DNA of 64,000 nt from Schistosoma haematobium (taxonomy: Eukaryota > Platyhelminthes > Trematoda > Strigeidida > Schistosomatidae): positions 29,038,402 to 29,102,401 of the forward strand of contig NC_067199.1 of assembly GCF_000699445.3 (NCBI RefSeq), read 5' to 3'. Made by a program: the position numbers and the translations under genes. This document shows positions 1 through 12,652 of the stretch, one piece after another (the stretch's first letter is position 1; every line of letters starts with the position of its first letter). Below the pieces are notes generated by a model that did no database searches, had not been told where the DNA came from, and worked only from the letters and a program-made list of their open reading frames with translations.

Positions 1-1000
1 AAACTCTGAATTATTTACAACTTTTGGTAAAATTAACAGTCTGTCTAGTAAACTGATGAGATTCGAAACAACTGGACAGACTATGTTGCATTGCACAGTT
101 GTCTTGTTTAAAAAACCAAGATCCTTGACTTAATGTGAGAAATTTCGATTTTTCTAAATCATTTTGGCCAACACGGATAAATGTCTTAATTAATGTTGAT
201 ATATCTTGTCAATCCAATTCCTTACAATACAGTCCAATAAAACGTTTACCACGGAATGTTTCCATGCTAAGAAATTATCTATACATTTGTCGACACAACT
301 GGTTCTTAAAATCAAGTTGCGTTATGCTGATTTTATCATAGTTGAAAAGAGCAAGAACAAAGATTTTGCAGAATAGCATGAATTAATTTTATTTAGTAGG
401 TTCTCGTCAGCTGCTTGCAACCTGTGATATTTAAAATTATAATGACATAATGCATTAAAGTTACTTACATGAAAGAGTTTGGTTGGAAGACATATTCATA
501 TAGTATAGCAAGAGTGTAAATTAAAATTCATAGACTAAATGTTGTAAATATATACCTTGTGTGAAATAACATTCTAAAATACTAATTGTGACAACGGTTC
601 GAAGGGCTAGAAACAAGTGATTACATAATTCGTAAACATTGATAGGAATAAAACGAGTAGAGCTCAGTTGATAAAATGAGATTATTAATTTGGAAAATAG
701 TTGAAACAAAACTCAATGATGTAATAAATGCAAGAAAGAGTTTAGAGAAAAGGAAAAAAAGATTAAACGAAAGAATATTAGTCACCAAGGCAAAGAGAGA
801 TTAATAACCGTCTCCTTTTGGACACATAAGTCAGGTTTCTGACACCTGATGGAAATGGCTTCAGCAAATTTCAGAAGCGAGCTCTACTCATTTTATTCCT
901 ATGGAAATAAAATGAATTCATGCTATTCTGCTAAAATCTTTGTTCTTGCTCTTTCCAACTATGATAAAGGGAAATATGTGTATGAAAATTCATCATGGTT
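1..1000 (-). mobile_element. Penelope-like element fragments with inverted terminal segment
   Basis: From about 880 down to 340 the minus strand matches the 3' coding end and 3' UTR of the PLE at 35.7-36.1 kb, including the run around ATTTATTACATCATTGA. From about 440 to 1 it continues as a broken frame. At 884-985 a plus-strand copy of the junction segment (AATTCATGCTATTCTGC...) repeats the minus-strand segment at 342-400 in inverted form. Inverted partial terminal repeats are typical of PLE insertions. The assignment of 1-340 is weaker. Confidence 0.6.
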
Positions 1001-1168
1001 GTAACATTGCTTTTGGGTAAAAAGTAAGATGGGAAACAGTCATCGAAATAGTGGATTTCACTTATAAACTGGTGAATAAATTATATGACATAAACTTATT
1101 TTTTATGTTGCATTCACAAATCGGTAGCTATAAATAGTTTTTAAATAATATACAGAAATAAAACTCAC

Positions 1169-1348
1169 ATGAGTATGTATGGTAGTCAAGTTCTACATGT
1201 ATATGAGATCTAAATTTGTAAAATTTTGATCTTACACAGCCACTAAAGACAGAAATATTGCGTTCATACGGTTTACATACAACTTCGATTAGAACTGGGT
1301 ATTTTTCAACAGATGTCCGAGACGATTTGAATTTCAATCGGAAGATAG
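1169..1348 (-). CDS. Exon 20: probable ectodomain segment
   Basis: A 180-nt exon with acceptor CTACACAG and a perfect GTGAGT donor. It reads IFRLKFKSSRTSVEKYPVLI, then EVVCKPYERNISVFSGC. Two Cys and a NIS sequon fit the same protein. It would start with two bases and end with one base of split codons. A full-length RTE-like element lies between it and exon 19. Confidence 0.6.
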
Positions 1349-2146
1349 CTGTGTAGCTTTTACCAAAGTATAAATGACCAGTCTAAATAGAGGAATAAAA
1401 GAAGTGATGACAAACAAGTGTTGTTTCTGAACAAATTGGACGTATATAAGTAGTTCAAATGATTAACAAATATTGAGTTTTTTTTTTCAATCCAACCATA
1501 AGTCTAAGCTAATGTTAAAAAAACCACACATATATCGGTCTATCAAGTGTCTTCAAAATAAACTGCCTAGAATAAGGTTAAATGAATAATTGTGAATCTC
1601 AAAACTGAATATGAACAATTCCATTTCATAGTATTATATGAAAAACTTAAGAATACAAAGACTACAGCTTCAGTTTTACAACAGTACAAATGATTTAAAA
1701 CTGACATATGTAACTCTGTAGTAAATTGGTTTTCCTAAAATGTCAAATAAGTTCAGCTAAAAACGGACATAGAACATTACAGTAGGATTTCTATTGATTA
1801 TTGTCAAACACGATGTATGTAATGGAAATATTGTATCGTGGCCGGGTTCGGTTTTAAAAATATTATCGCTTTGACTGTGATCAAATTTACCATGCCGTTC
1901 AATCAACCAATTTCGCATACAGACTGTTCTCTTATAAATATATATCTTCATGCTTGTATAAGGTAGCATTTATGACTGACCGTTTGTGAGAGCCCACGCA
2001 CTTAGTCCTTTTATCCGCTTAATTTGTGATTGCTTAAATTTCTTGAATCTTCGCATACACATGCATATATGGTGGCTTGTTAAGCAGCACTCATTAATTG
2101 ATCTTCATCACCTTGTGAGTATCAGTTGTTCTATTTGAGCGTTGCC

Positions 2147-2157
2147 TGAAATAAGCT
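2147..2157. repeat. Target-site duplication of RTE copy 1 (3' side)
   Basis: TGAAATAAGCT, repeated exactly at 5374-5384 on the other side of the element. Confidence 0.9.
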
Positions 2158-5100
2158 TACTTACTTACTTACACCTGTTACTCCTCGTGAAGGAGCATAG
2201 GTCGCTCACCAGCATTCTCCATCCAACCCTGTCCTGGGCAATCCTTTCCAGCTCCTTCCAGTTGTTATTCATCCTTTTCATATCTGCTTCTATTATCCGA
2301 CGTAATGTGTTCTTTGGCCTTCCTCTTTTCCGCTTCCCTTCAGAATTCCAAGTTAGAGCTTGCCTCGTGATGCAGTTTGACGATTTGCGTATTGTATGTC
2401 CTATCCATTTCCATCGTCTTTTCCTAATTTCTTCTTCAGCTGGAAGTTGGTTTGTTCTCTCCCACAAAAGGCTATTGCTGATGGTATCCGGCCAATGGAT
2501 GTTGAGTATCTTGCGTAGACAGCTATTTATAAATACTCGTACCTTCTTGATTGTGGTTGTTGTAGTTCTCCAAGTTTCAGCTCCATACAGTAGAATTGCC
2601 TTGACATTCGTATTGAAGATTCTCACTTTGATATTGGTTGAAAGTTGTTTTGAGTTCCATATGTTCTTCAATTGTAGGAATGCGGCCCTTGCTTTGCCAA
2701 TCCTCGCCTTTACGTCTGCATCCGAACCTCCTTGTTCATCGATGATGCTTCCCAGGTATGTGAAGGATTCTACATCTTCCAGAGTTTCGCCATCAAGGGT
2801 GATTGGATTGCTGTTCTCCGCTTTGAATTTGAGGACCTTGGTTTTCCCTTTGTGTATACTGAGGCCTACTGATGCAGAGACTGCTGCTACACTGGCTGTC
2901 TTCATCTGCATCTGTTCGTGTGTACGTGATAGGAGGGCTAGGTCATCTGCGAAGTCCAGATCGTCTAATTGATTCTGAGCTGTCCATTGTATTCCGTGTT
3001 TTCCTTCAGATGTTGAGGTCTTCATAATCCAGTCGACCACCAGAAGAAAGAGGAAGGGAGAGAGTAAACAGCCTTGTCTGACTCCGGTCCTTACTTGGAA
3101 TGCATCCGTCAGCTGTCCTCCATGCACTACTTTGCACTGTAGTCCGTCGTATGAGTTCCGGATAATATTGACAATCTTCTCAGGAACTCCGTAGTGTCGA
3201 AGAAGTTTCCATAATGTCCTCCTATCTACACTGTCGAATGCCTTTTCATAATCAATGAAGTTGATGTATAGTGACGAGTTCCATTCAACTGATTGTTCGA
3301 CGATGATCCGTAGTGTTGCAATTTGGTCTGTGCACGACCGATCCTTTCGGAATCCAGCTTGTTGATCTCGAAGTTGGGCATCTACTGCATCCTTCATCCG
3401 GTTCAGCAACACTCTGTTGAAGACTTTCCCTGGTATTGACAGTAGTGTAATGCCTCTGTAGTTTTCACATTTGCTCAGATCTCCTTTCTTTGGAATCTTG
3501 ATGAGGTGTCCTTCTTTCCAGTCCATCGGCACTTGTTCCTCCTCCCAAATCTTTTTGAATAGAGGGTAAAGCATGCTTGTGGTTACTTCGACGTCTGATT
3601 TCAGTGCTTCAGCTGGTATGTTGTCGGGTCCTGCTGCTTTCCCGTTCTTGATTTGTCTGACGGCCATTCTAATTTCTTCCGTCGTTGGTGGGTTGACCTC
3701 TATAGGAAGATCTGTGTGTGCTGCTTCGATGTTCGGTGGATTCATTGGAGCCGGCCTATTCAGGAGTTCCTCGAAGTATTCTACCCATCTGTTTCGCTGT
3801 TGTTGAATTTCAGTGATTGGCTTGCCTTCTTCGTCTTTGACCGGTCTCTCTGGTTTTCTGTATTTCCCTGATAATTTCTTCGTTGTATCGTAAAGCTGTT
3901 TCATGTTTCCTTCTCTAGCAGCTTTTTCTGCCGTCGTTGCTAGTTCTTCAACGTATTTCTTCTTGTCGGCTCTAATGCTTCTCTTCACTTGCTTGTTTGC
4001 TTCTATGTATTCAGCTTGTGCTTGGACTTTCTCTGCTCGTGTTCGGCTGTTGTTAATTGCTGTCTTCTTGTTCTTCCTTTCTTTGATCTTATCCAGTGTT
4101 TCTATAGAGATCCATTCCTTACGATGGTGTTTCTTTAGACCCAGAACCTCTTGACACGTTGAAGTCAATGTTTCTTTGATGCCTTTCCAGTTGTCCTCCA
4201 TGGTAGTTTCTTCTTCCTTCAGTAGATCTTGAAAGGCTTGGAACCTGTTGTTGAGAGCTATCTTGAATTCATTGAGTTTGACAGTATCTCGAAGGAGGGC
4301 TGTATTGAACCTTTGTAGTGCTGTTTGTCCACTTGTCCAGTTCTTTTTTAGCTTCAATTTTAAATTGGCTACAACTAGGTGGTGATCTGAAGCTACGTCA
4401 GCACCTCTCCTGGTTCTCACATCTTCCATTGTCCTTCGGAATTTTTTGTTGATGCAAATATGATCTATCTGGTTCTCTGTAGTGTGGTCCGGTGAGATCC
4501 ATGTAGCCTTGTGTATACGCTTGTGTGGAAATATTGTGCCTCCTATGACTAATTTGTTGAATGCACACAAATTTGCAAATCCTTCTCCATTTTCGTTTCT
4601 CTGTCCCAGTCCATGTCGTCCCATAATATCTTCATATCCAGTGTTGTCTATTCCGACCTTGGCATTTAGATCTCCCATCAGAATGGTGAGGTCCTTTCTT
4701 GAGCATTTCTCTATGATTGACTGCAGCCGCTCGTAGAATTGATCTTTAATGTCGTCGTTGCTATCATTGGTGGGTGCATAACATTGGATAATATTCATTA
4801 AGATCCCCTCCTTCTTTGTTTTGAATGATGCTTTGATGATTCTGGATCCGTGGGATTCCCATCCTACAAGTGCATTTCGTGCTACTTTGGACAGCATTAG
4901 AGCAACTCCTTGAGTGTGTGGAGCATTTTCCTCTTCGTGACCGGAGTATAGCAGCATCTCTCCCGTAGCTAGCCTTTTCTGTCCAGCTTGGGTCCAGTGA
5001 GTTTCGCTGATTCCCAGTACTGCCAAGTTGTATCTCCTCATTTCCGTTGCTATTTGGCTGGTCTTCCCGGTTTCCCACATTGTTCGAACGTTTCATGTAC

Positions 5101-5373
5101 CTATAAAAATTTTTGCTCTGGTTGTTAGAAGGGGCATCGGCCTCGTGGCTTCCGAAGGAACTCGGCTTTCACCATGAAGCGTCATAATTCTTCTAAATGA
5201 AGACCTTCTAACTCTCAGGGCAGAGTTAAAATGGTTTGAATTATTTTTTCTGGCAAGCGTTTTTTTAGCGAGTTAGTTTTCTACGGGATGGGGACGCTAA
5301 CCCCATGCCCAACCCTCCTCCTTTACCCGGGCTTGGGACCGGCAGTAACTCTAGAAGAGCTACAGGCGGAGTT
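2158..5373 (-). mobile_element. Full-length RTE-like non-LTR retrotransposon (copy 1)
   Basis: The element reads on the minus strand. It is bounded by an 11-bp target duplication TGAAATAAGCT at 2147-2157 and 5374-5384. Its 3' end is a short GTAA repeat, as in RTE-type LINEs, and its 5' leader of about 280 bases precedes a single endonuclease/reverse-transcriptase frame. It inserted in the intron between exons 20 and 19 of the large gene, in the same orientation. It is the best preserved LINE in the window. Confidence 0.9.
2165..5080 (-). CDS. Endonuclease/reverse transcriptase of RTE-like copy 1
   Basis: A 971-codon frame from an internal ATG. The APE-type endonuclease shows [26 protein letters not shown] and ASDHHLVV, covering the usual Glu, Tyr, Asp/Asn and SDH residues. 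The reverse transcriptase shows [13 protein letters not shown] and the catalytic [10 protein letters not shown]. The C-terminal part has [10 protein letters not shown], typical of these LINEs. Upstream the frame continues to a TGA at 5093-5095, where related copies have a Trp codon just before the conserved Asn-Val-Arg of the endonuclease start. That stop is the only obvious lesion in the frame. Confidence 0.9.
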   Translation of the reverse strand: MWETGKTSQIATEMRRYNLAVLGISETHWTQAGQKRLATGEMLLYSGHEEENAPHTQGVALMLSKVARNALVGWESHGSRIIKASFKTKKEGILMNIIQCYAPTNDSNDDIKDQFYERLQSIIEKCSRKDLTILMGDLNAKVGIDNTGYEDIMGRHGLGQRNENGEGFANLCAFNKLVIGGTIFPHKRIHKATWISPDHTTENQIDHICINKKFRRTMEDVRTRRGADVASDHHLVVANLKLKLKKNWTSGQTALQRFNTALLRDTVKLNEFKIALNNRFQAFQDLLKEEETTMEDNWKGIKETLTSTCQEVLGLKKHHRKEWISIETLDKIKERKNKKTAINNSRTRAEKVQAQAEYIEANKQVKRSIRADKKKYVEELATTAEKAAREGNMKQLYDTTKKLSGKYRKPERPVKDEEGKPITEIQQQRNRWVEYFEELLNRPAPMNPPNIEAAHTDLPIEVNPPTTEEIRMAVRQIKNGKAAGPDNIPAEALKSDVEVTTSMLYPLFKKIWEEEQVPMDWKEGHLIKIPKKGDLSKCENYRGITLLSIPGKVFNRVLLNRMKDAVDAQLRDQQAGFRKDRSCTDQIATLRIIVEQSVEWNSSLYINFIDYEKAFDSVDRRTLWKLLRHYGVPEKIVNIIRNSYDGLQCKVVHGGQLTDAFQVRTGVRQGCLLSPFLFLLVVDWIMKTSTSEGKHGIQWTAQNQLDDLDFADDLALLSRTHEQMQMKTASVAAVSASVGLSIHKGKTKVLKFKAENSNPITLDGETLEDVESFTYLGSIIDEQGGSDADVKARIGKARAAFLQLKNIWNSKQLSTNIKVRIFNTNVKAILLYGAETWRTTTTTIKKVRVFINSCLRKILNIHWPDTISNSLLWERTNQLPAEEEIRKRRWKWIGHTIRKSSNCITRQALTWNSEGKRKRGRPKNTLRRIIEADMKRMNNNWKELERIAQDRVGWRMLVSDLCSFTRSNRCK

Positions 5374-5384
5374 TGAAATAAGCT
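5374..5384. repeat. Target-site duplication of RTE copy 1 (5' side)
   Basis: TGAAATAAGCT, identical to 2147-2157; marks the true 5' end of the element. Confidence 0.9.
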
Positions 5385-5838
5385 ATTGACACTAATTTAT
5401 TATTTCGCCTTCTGGAAATAATACTCCGTCAAGGAATTATAATGACGACGGTTACTCGGGCGATTATTAGAAATCGATAACGACAACAGAATGTTTTACT
5501 TTAAGCAATAATTTTTCTAGTAGAAATCTGACTGGTCATTTCAAGTCTGAAATGTTGATTATCTAACTCACAAGGATGCTACATTTTGAAATGTAAATGA
5601 TACTTCATTTTCGAATAATTGGAAAACTTTAATATACTGCCATAAAGAACAACCGATTATTCATTTCAGAAAACCTATGTGAAGTTATTTCTCAAAATAG
5701 AATTCAGTTCATGTGAGACTTTGAAAAACTGTTTGCAAATCTTTAATAATATTTTTACAAATGACATGAATGTTACCAAAGATTGGGAACAAATCAAAAC
5801 AATCGGAAGCAAACTATTTCTGCTTGTCAATGCCTTAC

Positions 5839-6178
5839 GTTCCTTTCGTTTAATACAGTTTACGTTTACCATGTTCGAATCTGTGAAATTTTGTGATTTA
5901 ACTTCAATATGCAACAAAACACATAAGCTTACTGTGAACTGAACCGACTTGGATACTGGATTTAAAGCAGTTTTCAATGTTATATCATCTGTATTCCCCG
6001 TTTTATTAAATACGTCAATTGACTGTATCTGTGGACTGAGATAGAATATTATTGACTGTCTTTCGCATTCCAATCCGGTACCGTTCATCATTTGAACCAG
6101 AGTTTGAAGATAAACTTCATCGCTGTGTACAGCATTAGAAACAAACAATTTGAAAATAAAGTATTGAAACAAGCTACC
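5839..6178 (-). CDS. Exon 19: beta-rich segment (3' end uncertain)
   Basis: Acceptor ATGATCAG at 6179-6180. It reads GSLFQYFIFKLFVSNAVHSD and then PQIQSIDVFNKTGNTDDITL, which resembles the openings of exons 10 and 12. Three donors are possible: GTAAGC ending at 5933, GTAAAC ending at 5870, and GTAAGG ending at 5839. Only the last gives the phase needed by exon 20, so it is listed, but an unseen exon in between would allow the others. Confidence 0.65.
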
Positions 6179-6189
6179 CTGATCATAAA

Positions 6190-7313
6190 ATGTGGTAGTA
6201 ATTGTACTACAAAATATATAATGTAAAATATAATATTGACTGAGAATTATGCACAGTTGTTTTTGTGGATCGATTTTAGAGGTCTAAAAATGACTAAGTA
6301 TTCATCAAATAATTTGTATTATACTCCACGCTTTATTTGATCACGAATTCACACTTTAATTGTGACCAGTGAAGTTCAGTCTTTGTTGGGTGTGAGGAAA
6401 GTACTTGTCATAGACAATGGAAGGTCGTAACGCAATCTCGCTACTTGATTAGACATGTACATCATTATATATATGAATGGTTTAATGACCAGTTTTCTCA
6501 TGTGTGCAGAAATCTAAATGTTTATGCTTGAATAACTGACAGGATTTTGAGATATAAGACATTCATTGAATATCCGTTAAATAAATGAGCTGCATTTCCC
6601 GCAGATAGAATTACCTCACTTGTTTTGATGTTCTTTTTTCTGAAATACAACTACATTTTTGTTGTCTGACCACTTACCTGTTTAATCAGATCACTAAAAT
6701 CTTCACGCGTCCTCAACTATCTCAATATTCTATTAAACCAACAGTGTCATCATGAAGATGTTTTGAATGAAAGAGTAATAGTTTCAATAGAAGGTGTGTT
6801 GTTGACACCTTCTAAAAATGAGGAAGAATAAAAAGGTATACTTGATATCTGATTAAAAACCAACAAACGAAATTTCTGATGATCAAAGTGTTCTGTTAAT
6901 TAATTTACGGTTGACTATGCACTTGACTGGATTGATCCACATGAAACAAAATTATAAATGTTAGTCAGGTTTACTTTTGGTATTATTCCATTGGTTTGGA
7001 AATCATATGGTTCAACATATCACAAACCATCCATAAATGGGACTCTATTTATATGACTTATAATTAATAGTAAATTTTGAAAGAAACCACGTCTAGTAGA
7101 GGATAAATTTTATAATTTTTTCTTGAGACATATTTCATATAATTAACAAATAAAGGTCAGACAAATTATCACAGCCATTGTATCCTCTCACATTTGATTC
7201 TTTCGACGATTATATTTTACGCATTCACCTCATAATGCTTCTGACCAGCTAGAATTCGGCTAAACAAACAGACCGAACAGTTTTAGTATGAACTATGAAC
7301 ACAATTGAAAACA
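6190..7313. other. Intron sequence, nothing recognised
   Basis: AT-rich intron between exon 19 and RTE copy 2; no coding, splice-bounded frame or repeat was identified. Confidence 0.6.
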
Positions 7314-7324
7314 CATTCTGAGTT

Positions 7325-9537
7325 TGAATAATTTTTTCTGTCAGCGTTTTTTTAGCGAGTTAGTTGTCTACGGGATGGGGACGCTAACCCCATGCCCAAC
7401 CCTCCTCCTTTATCCGGGCTTGGGACCGGCAGTAGCCCTCGGAGGGACTCCAGGAGGAGTTTTCCAGGCCTTTCATGATCTGCTCAATGGAGAAGGAACT
7501 ACTGTGGAGAGCAACTGGAAAAGGATCAAAGAGGCAATCACTTCAACATGTCATGAGGTCCTGGGTCACAAGAAGCACCATCACAAGGAATGGATCACTG
7601 TTGATACACTGGATAAGATTCAAAACATGAAAAACAAGAAGGCAGCAATCAATACCAGCCGAACAAGAGCAGAAAAAGCCAAGGCACAAGCTGAATACAC
7701 AGAAGTTAACAAACAAGTGAAGAGGAGCATCAGAACCGACAAACGCAAATATGTGGAAGATTTAGCAACGGCGGCGGAAAAGGCTGCAACAGAAGGAAAC
7801 ATGAGACAGCTGTATGACACAACAAAAAGCTCGCTGGGAATTATATTAAACCAGAACGATCGGTAAAAAGCAAGGAAGGAAAAGTAATCACCGACATTGA
7901 AGAACAGCAAAACTGGTGTGTAGAACATTTTAAGGAACTCTCAGGTCGACCAGCTCCACTAAACCCACCCAACACTCAAGTAGCACCCACAGACCTCGCA
8001 AGCGATGTTGGTCCACCAAAAATTGAAGAGATCAGAATGGCCATCAGACAAATTAAGAGCGGCAAAGCAGCAAGACCAGACAACATTCCAGCAGAGGCAC
8101 TGAAAGCAGACGTAGCAGTAACTGCAAAGATACTCAACATTCTCTTCAGCAAGATTTAGGATGAAGAACAAGTACCAACAGACTGGAAAGAAGGACACCT
8201 GATCCAGATGCCGAAGAAAAGCGATCTCAGCAAGTGTGATAACTACAGGGGCATCGCTCTTCTCTCAATACCAGGAAAAATATTCAACAGTGTGTTTTTA
8301 AACAGAATGAAGTACTTCATAGACGCCCAACTTCGAGATCAACAGTCTGGATTCCACAAGGATCGATCGTGTACCGACCAAATTGCAACACTAAGGAACA
8401 TTGTGGAACAATTAATTGAGTGGAATTCACCACTCTACATCAACGTCATTGACTACAAGAATGCATTTGACAGAGTGGACAGAACAACACTACGGAGGCT
8501 TCTTCGACACCACGGCGTGCCTCAGAAGATAGTCAATATCATACGGAATTCCTATGACAGATTAAACTGAAGCATCGTGCATGGAGGACACCTGACAGAC
8601 TCGTTCGAAGTGAAAACTGGTGTCAGGCAAGGTTGCTTACTCTTAACCTTCCTTTTTCTCCTGGTGATCGACTGTATCATGAAGATCTCAACATGTGGGA
8701 GGAAGCATGGATTACAGTGGATAGCTAGGATACACCTGGACGACCTAGACTTCGCAAATGATCTGGCTCTTCTATTGCACACGCAACGACAAATGCAGAA
8801 GACGACCAGTGTAGCAACAGCCTCAGCAGCAGTGGGCCTCAACACACACAAAGGGAAAAGCAAGATTCTCCGATACAACACAACATGCACCAATCGAATC
8901 ACACTTGACGTAGAAGCTTTGGGGGATATAGAACCCTTCACATATCTGGGGAGTATCATTGATGAGTACGGTGGATCTGATGCAGATGTGAAGGCGCGGA
9001 TCGGCAAAGCAAGAGCAGCGTATTTACAACTGAAGAACATCTGGAGCTCAGAGCAACTGTCAACCAACACCAAGGTCAGAATTTACAATACAAATGTCAA
9101 GACAGTTCTACTGTATGGGGCAGAAACCTGGAGAACTACGAAAGCCATCATCCAGAAAATACAGGTGTTTATTAACAATTGTCTACGCAAAATACTTCAG
9201 ATCCATTGGCCGGACACTATTAGCAACAACGTACTGTGGGAGAGAACAAACCAGATCCCAGTGGAGGAAGAAATCAGGAAGAAGCGCTGGAAGTGGATAG
9301 GACACACATTGAGGAAAGCACCCAACTGCGTCACAAGGCAAGCCCTCGCATGGAATCCTCAAGGTCAAAGGAAAAGAGGAAGACCAAAGAACACATTACG
9401 CCGAGAAATGGAGATAGACATGAGAAAAATGAACAAGAATTGGATGGAAATAGAAAGGAAGGCCCAGGACAGAGTGGGTAGGAGAATGCTGGTCGGCGGC
9501 CTATGCTCCATTGGGAGTGACAGGCGTAAGTAATGGC
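7325..9537 (+). mobile_element. 5'-inverted, truncated RTE-like copy 2
   Basis: The copy is bounded by an 11-bp target duplication CATTCTGAGTT at 7314-7324 and 9538-9548. Its first about 136 bases are the RTE 5' leader in inverted orientation: they match plus-strand 5238-5372 of copy 1, whose gene runs on the minus strand. From about 7462 it joins the coding sequence at the linker between endonuclease and RT, in plus orientation. This is the structure produced by twin priming. From 7596 to the 3' end it is nearly identical to copy 3. Confidence 0.9.
7462..9533 (+). pseudogene. Broken RT coding region of RTE copy 2
   Basis: The frame is open from the leader junction to 7866. A run of five A at 7824-7828 (six in copy 3) causes a frameshift. 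There are stops at TAG 8157-8159 (Trp in copy 1) and TGA 8568-8570 (Cys in copy 1). The RT active-site motif reads DFANDLAL, with Asn for the first catalytic Asp, so the enzyme would be dead. The C-terminal zinc-finger-like end is intact to 9533. Confidence 0.9.
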
Positions 9538-10394
9538 CATTCTGAGTTAAAACAGTATTCCTTACAATCAAAAACAGGTTAAGCCGGCGGAACAGTTGAA
9601 TATATGACTTTATCAAGTAAGAAATCACTGATTTTGAACTGAACGATATAAAAGCCGAGAAACTGGAAATTTTCACATTATGCTGGTGTAGCAGAACCAC
9701 ACGAAATGTATTGCCTCCCGTCGCCAAAACAGTAGTTTTTATAATGGTTCTAACCTGAATAATTGATTTCGATTATTACCCTGACCAAGTGCAAACCAAC
9801 ACCGCGGACGAAAGGTTGGAATTATGTAGACTTAAATCGCTGAGATGATCTCAAATATAATATTCATGCAGTTTTTACATATAACTTAAATTACTAGTGA
9901 CCTGCAGAAGGTGAATAAACTCATGTGAATTAGCAACACTGTGTGAAGTGAATGATTTGAGTTTGACATTAATCTGTATCACAAGGTAATTCGTTTTCAA
10001 ATCAAATTTTATGACGTTGACTTAATGGTAGCTTGGTAGTCAAGTAACACAATAGACTGATTAAGGTATTTCTTGTGGTAGTGTTGTACAAATGGCTACG
10101 AACTGATGTCATTTCATACTGATATTGACATCGTAAGTTGTAGGTGATTTACACTCGGTTTAGATGCTGATAAATAGATCCTGAGATGCACTAGAAGACT
10201 ACTTAACAGAATAATTAAAATCTACTATTGTAAAATCAACTCATTTGTAATAGGGAATCAATTATATGAAAGTATAAACACTAAACGAAGGTTAGGATAT
10301 TTTGAACAAACCGATCAGGGCAATCATTGGATGCAACCAGTGATAATTGAGATGGTATAACTTTAATTGAAGGTTTTTCCAAGCCAGTTCTTAC

Positions 10395-10552
10395 ACAAGT
10401 TACAGATAAGTTGGTGAGTTTTGTAATATTATTGAAACGACCAGCAAACTGCAGCAACCAGACAGTCCCATTTTCAACACTTTTACTATCACTTAACTGG
10501 ATATCCACTGAAAGGATGGCAGTGTTGCGCATTAGAGGTACACTAACGGTTC
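10395..10552 (-). CDS. Exon 18: second part of module
   Basis: A 158-nt exon with acceptor TTTACAG and likely donor GTAAGA. It completes the split Gly and reads TVSVPLMRNTAILSVDIQLS, then ENGTVWLLQFAGRFNNI and ends NLSVTC. The frame stays open beyond the donor; GTTTGT further on is an alternative. The GTAAGA choice keeps phase 0 into exon 19. Confidence 0.7.
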
Positions 10553-11173
10553 CTGTAAATTGGAAATAATGTTCTCATAAATATTTCGTGCAATTTAGAT
10601 TCTAGGACAATGTATTTGTATTGAATTAATGGTAGGCCATCCAAGCAACACTTAAATTAATTGTATGATAATATAACAAAAAGCAGAGCAGACGTTCCTG
10701 GAAATCTGTCACTCATTTGGACATCTAGAACATGTAATGTTTCTGGCAAACGTTTCATATTGCAATCCGAGTGGATTTCAGATCACCTAAAGAAGTCCTG
10801 ATCACAGGTAAATGGTTATTTCACTACAGAGAGTTTGCTGAGGTTATTGAATCTCATGGATTACATCATGGATTTTGTCATGGATTAATGTTAGATAAAT
10901 AATGATTGAAAGTCAAGAAGCACTGAACGAATGATTCGTTCTAATACTGGATTCTTTGACAGCGTACATTCACGACCCACCTGGGATAGAACACGGACTC
11001 ACAGTGAGCCCCTAACATTTAAACAACCGAGCTGGTATCCGGTGAATTCCATTTATACCATAATCTCGAAAAACTATTTGCGTAAATGAGTGTGTAAGTA
11101 TCATCACCAAGGTTTGACTTGATAATTTCAAATAAATTGAGCATTGGGTAGATTGTTACAGATAAAATAATAT

Positions 11174-11924
11174 ATTTGTAATATCCCAATGAGTAGAAAA
11201 ATGAGATTTTCTGACCTAAGCCTCTTCTTCAGAAAATTAATAGCCAGATTAGAATTAACCAAAAACTAATACCGCCATGGCACAACAGGAGAACTCCAAA
11301 GAATCTTAAAACAACACATAATTAAAGTATATTATAGAACAGCGAACACACTTCGAGATAATTTAGTTCGCTTGAAATAAATACTCCCCTTTATGTCAAC
11401 AGAGAACTGTGTATACAAATTAGGATGTGCCGATTGTGATGCTTTCGATGTTGGAAATTCATCTCGCGAAATCTTGACTCGAACCAAAGAATATCTTAGG
11501 TACACAAAGAAACTATCGAATAATCCCGTAGAACTAGATAGACTTCAAATTAAATAGGCAATAGCAATTCACTCCATTTTCAACAACCACCAAATCGATT
11601 TCAAGAACATCAAAATATTACAAAAGGGTTTTTCCAACTATAAAGAATGGAGAGTAGCTGAAGCCTTCCATATAATGCTTAGTCCTACCGCTCTCAATAC
11701 AAATGAACGCCTCAATAAACATCCAACTTGGATTATCTATCCATGACATCTGCTTGTTCAGACCTGCTTCTTATTGATCGCACATACTTTCTTGCGTTGT
11801 TCCTTTGTACTATTTAAACCTGGATTAATTTTAATTTCGTTATCAATTCTCCGAAGAAGTGGCTTATGCTGAGTCATGAAATGTCAGAAAATCTCATTTG
11901 TCTACTCATTGGGATATTACAAAT
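11174..11924 (+). mobile_element. Penelope-like element fragment with ~42-bp inverted termini
   Basis: The plus strand encodes a decayed GIY-YIG endonuclease end of a PLE: ENCVYKLGCADCDAFDVGN, then SREILTRTKEYLRYTKKL, then AIHSIFNNHQIDFKNIKILQ, with a stop between them. The ends 11174-11214 and 11883-11924 are inverted repeats of each other (TTTGTAATATCCCAATGAG...). It sits in the intron between exons 18 and 17. Confidence 0.8.
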
Positions 11925-12070
11925 GTATTAATTTACTTATATTTGCATAAACATTCAATTTTGTTCTGAGTCATAGGATTATCGTGGCAACTTAGTAGCT
12001 AATTTGTTGTCTAGAGAAGATAAAGAATATGAATCCCATCCATTAAACCTAAATTTAATGGTCAACTCAC

Positions 12071-12365
12071 CGATATTAGAGATATTTTTAAAGCGAATTA
12101 TCAGGTGATCGATTAGGCCTGTCTGATTATTTGGTTCATAGGTAGATGAATAAACAGTTGTCAGTGGGACTAAATTTGAACCCAAGCTTATTCTGAAATC
12201 AATGATACTTATTATGGTCTCATTGTTATCATTTGCTCCACCTCCACTAATTTCTACAGACGAGTTTGGATAAGTGGAATTCAGTGGAAATATATACTTC
12301 ACAGTAATAGTTGTTCTTCCACCTGGCTGAAGGTTAACTCTGATTGGAAGTAATTCGACCAGTAT
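12071..12365 (-). CDS. Exon 17: first part of a 151-residue module
   Basis: A 295-nt exon with acceptor TTTCCTTTCAG and donor GTGAGT. It opens ILVELLPIRVNLQPGGRT and includes SVEISGGGANDNNETIIS and IIRFKNISNIG, where the Gly codon is split by the intron. It has several sequons. The exon sequence stays open downstream of the donor, so the end was fixed by the strong GTGAGT and by phase agreement with exon 18. Confidence 0.8.
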
Positions 12366-12557
12366 CTGAAAGGAAAATATTTGAAGTCATATTACCGCAA
12401 TAATGGTTGAATGTTGCTGAAACTTCGAATAGTTTTGTAGTTCAAATTTCCCAAATACCTTCTGTTATATGCGGACGAGAATAAATGAATGGTAACAGTT
12501 AGGAATTATTTATGGATTAATATTATATGTATATTCTAATTGTATGACTATTAAGTG

Positions 12558-12559
<2 letters not shown>

Positions 12560-12651
<92 letters not shown>
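12560..12651. repeat. (AT)n microsatellite, ~46 units
   Basis: About 92 bases of pure AT dinucleotide, about 120 bp upstream of RTE copy 3. It can form cruciforms and its length in the assembly is unreliable. Confidence 0.95.

Positions 12652-12652
<1 letters not shown>

Noticed and set aside
39..81. Hammerhead-like CTGATGAG...GAAAC in a 10-bp stem-loop
   Set aside because: The stem pairs the sequences outside CTGATGA and GAAAC with each other, which a hammerhead does not do, and stem II would be a single pair. Probably chance within a PLE-like piece.
2142..2972. 276-codon plus-strand open frame
   Set aside because: It is the antisense of the RTE-like reverse transcriptase; the codon pattern mirrors the real frame.
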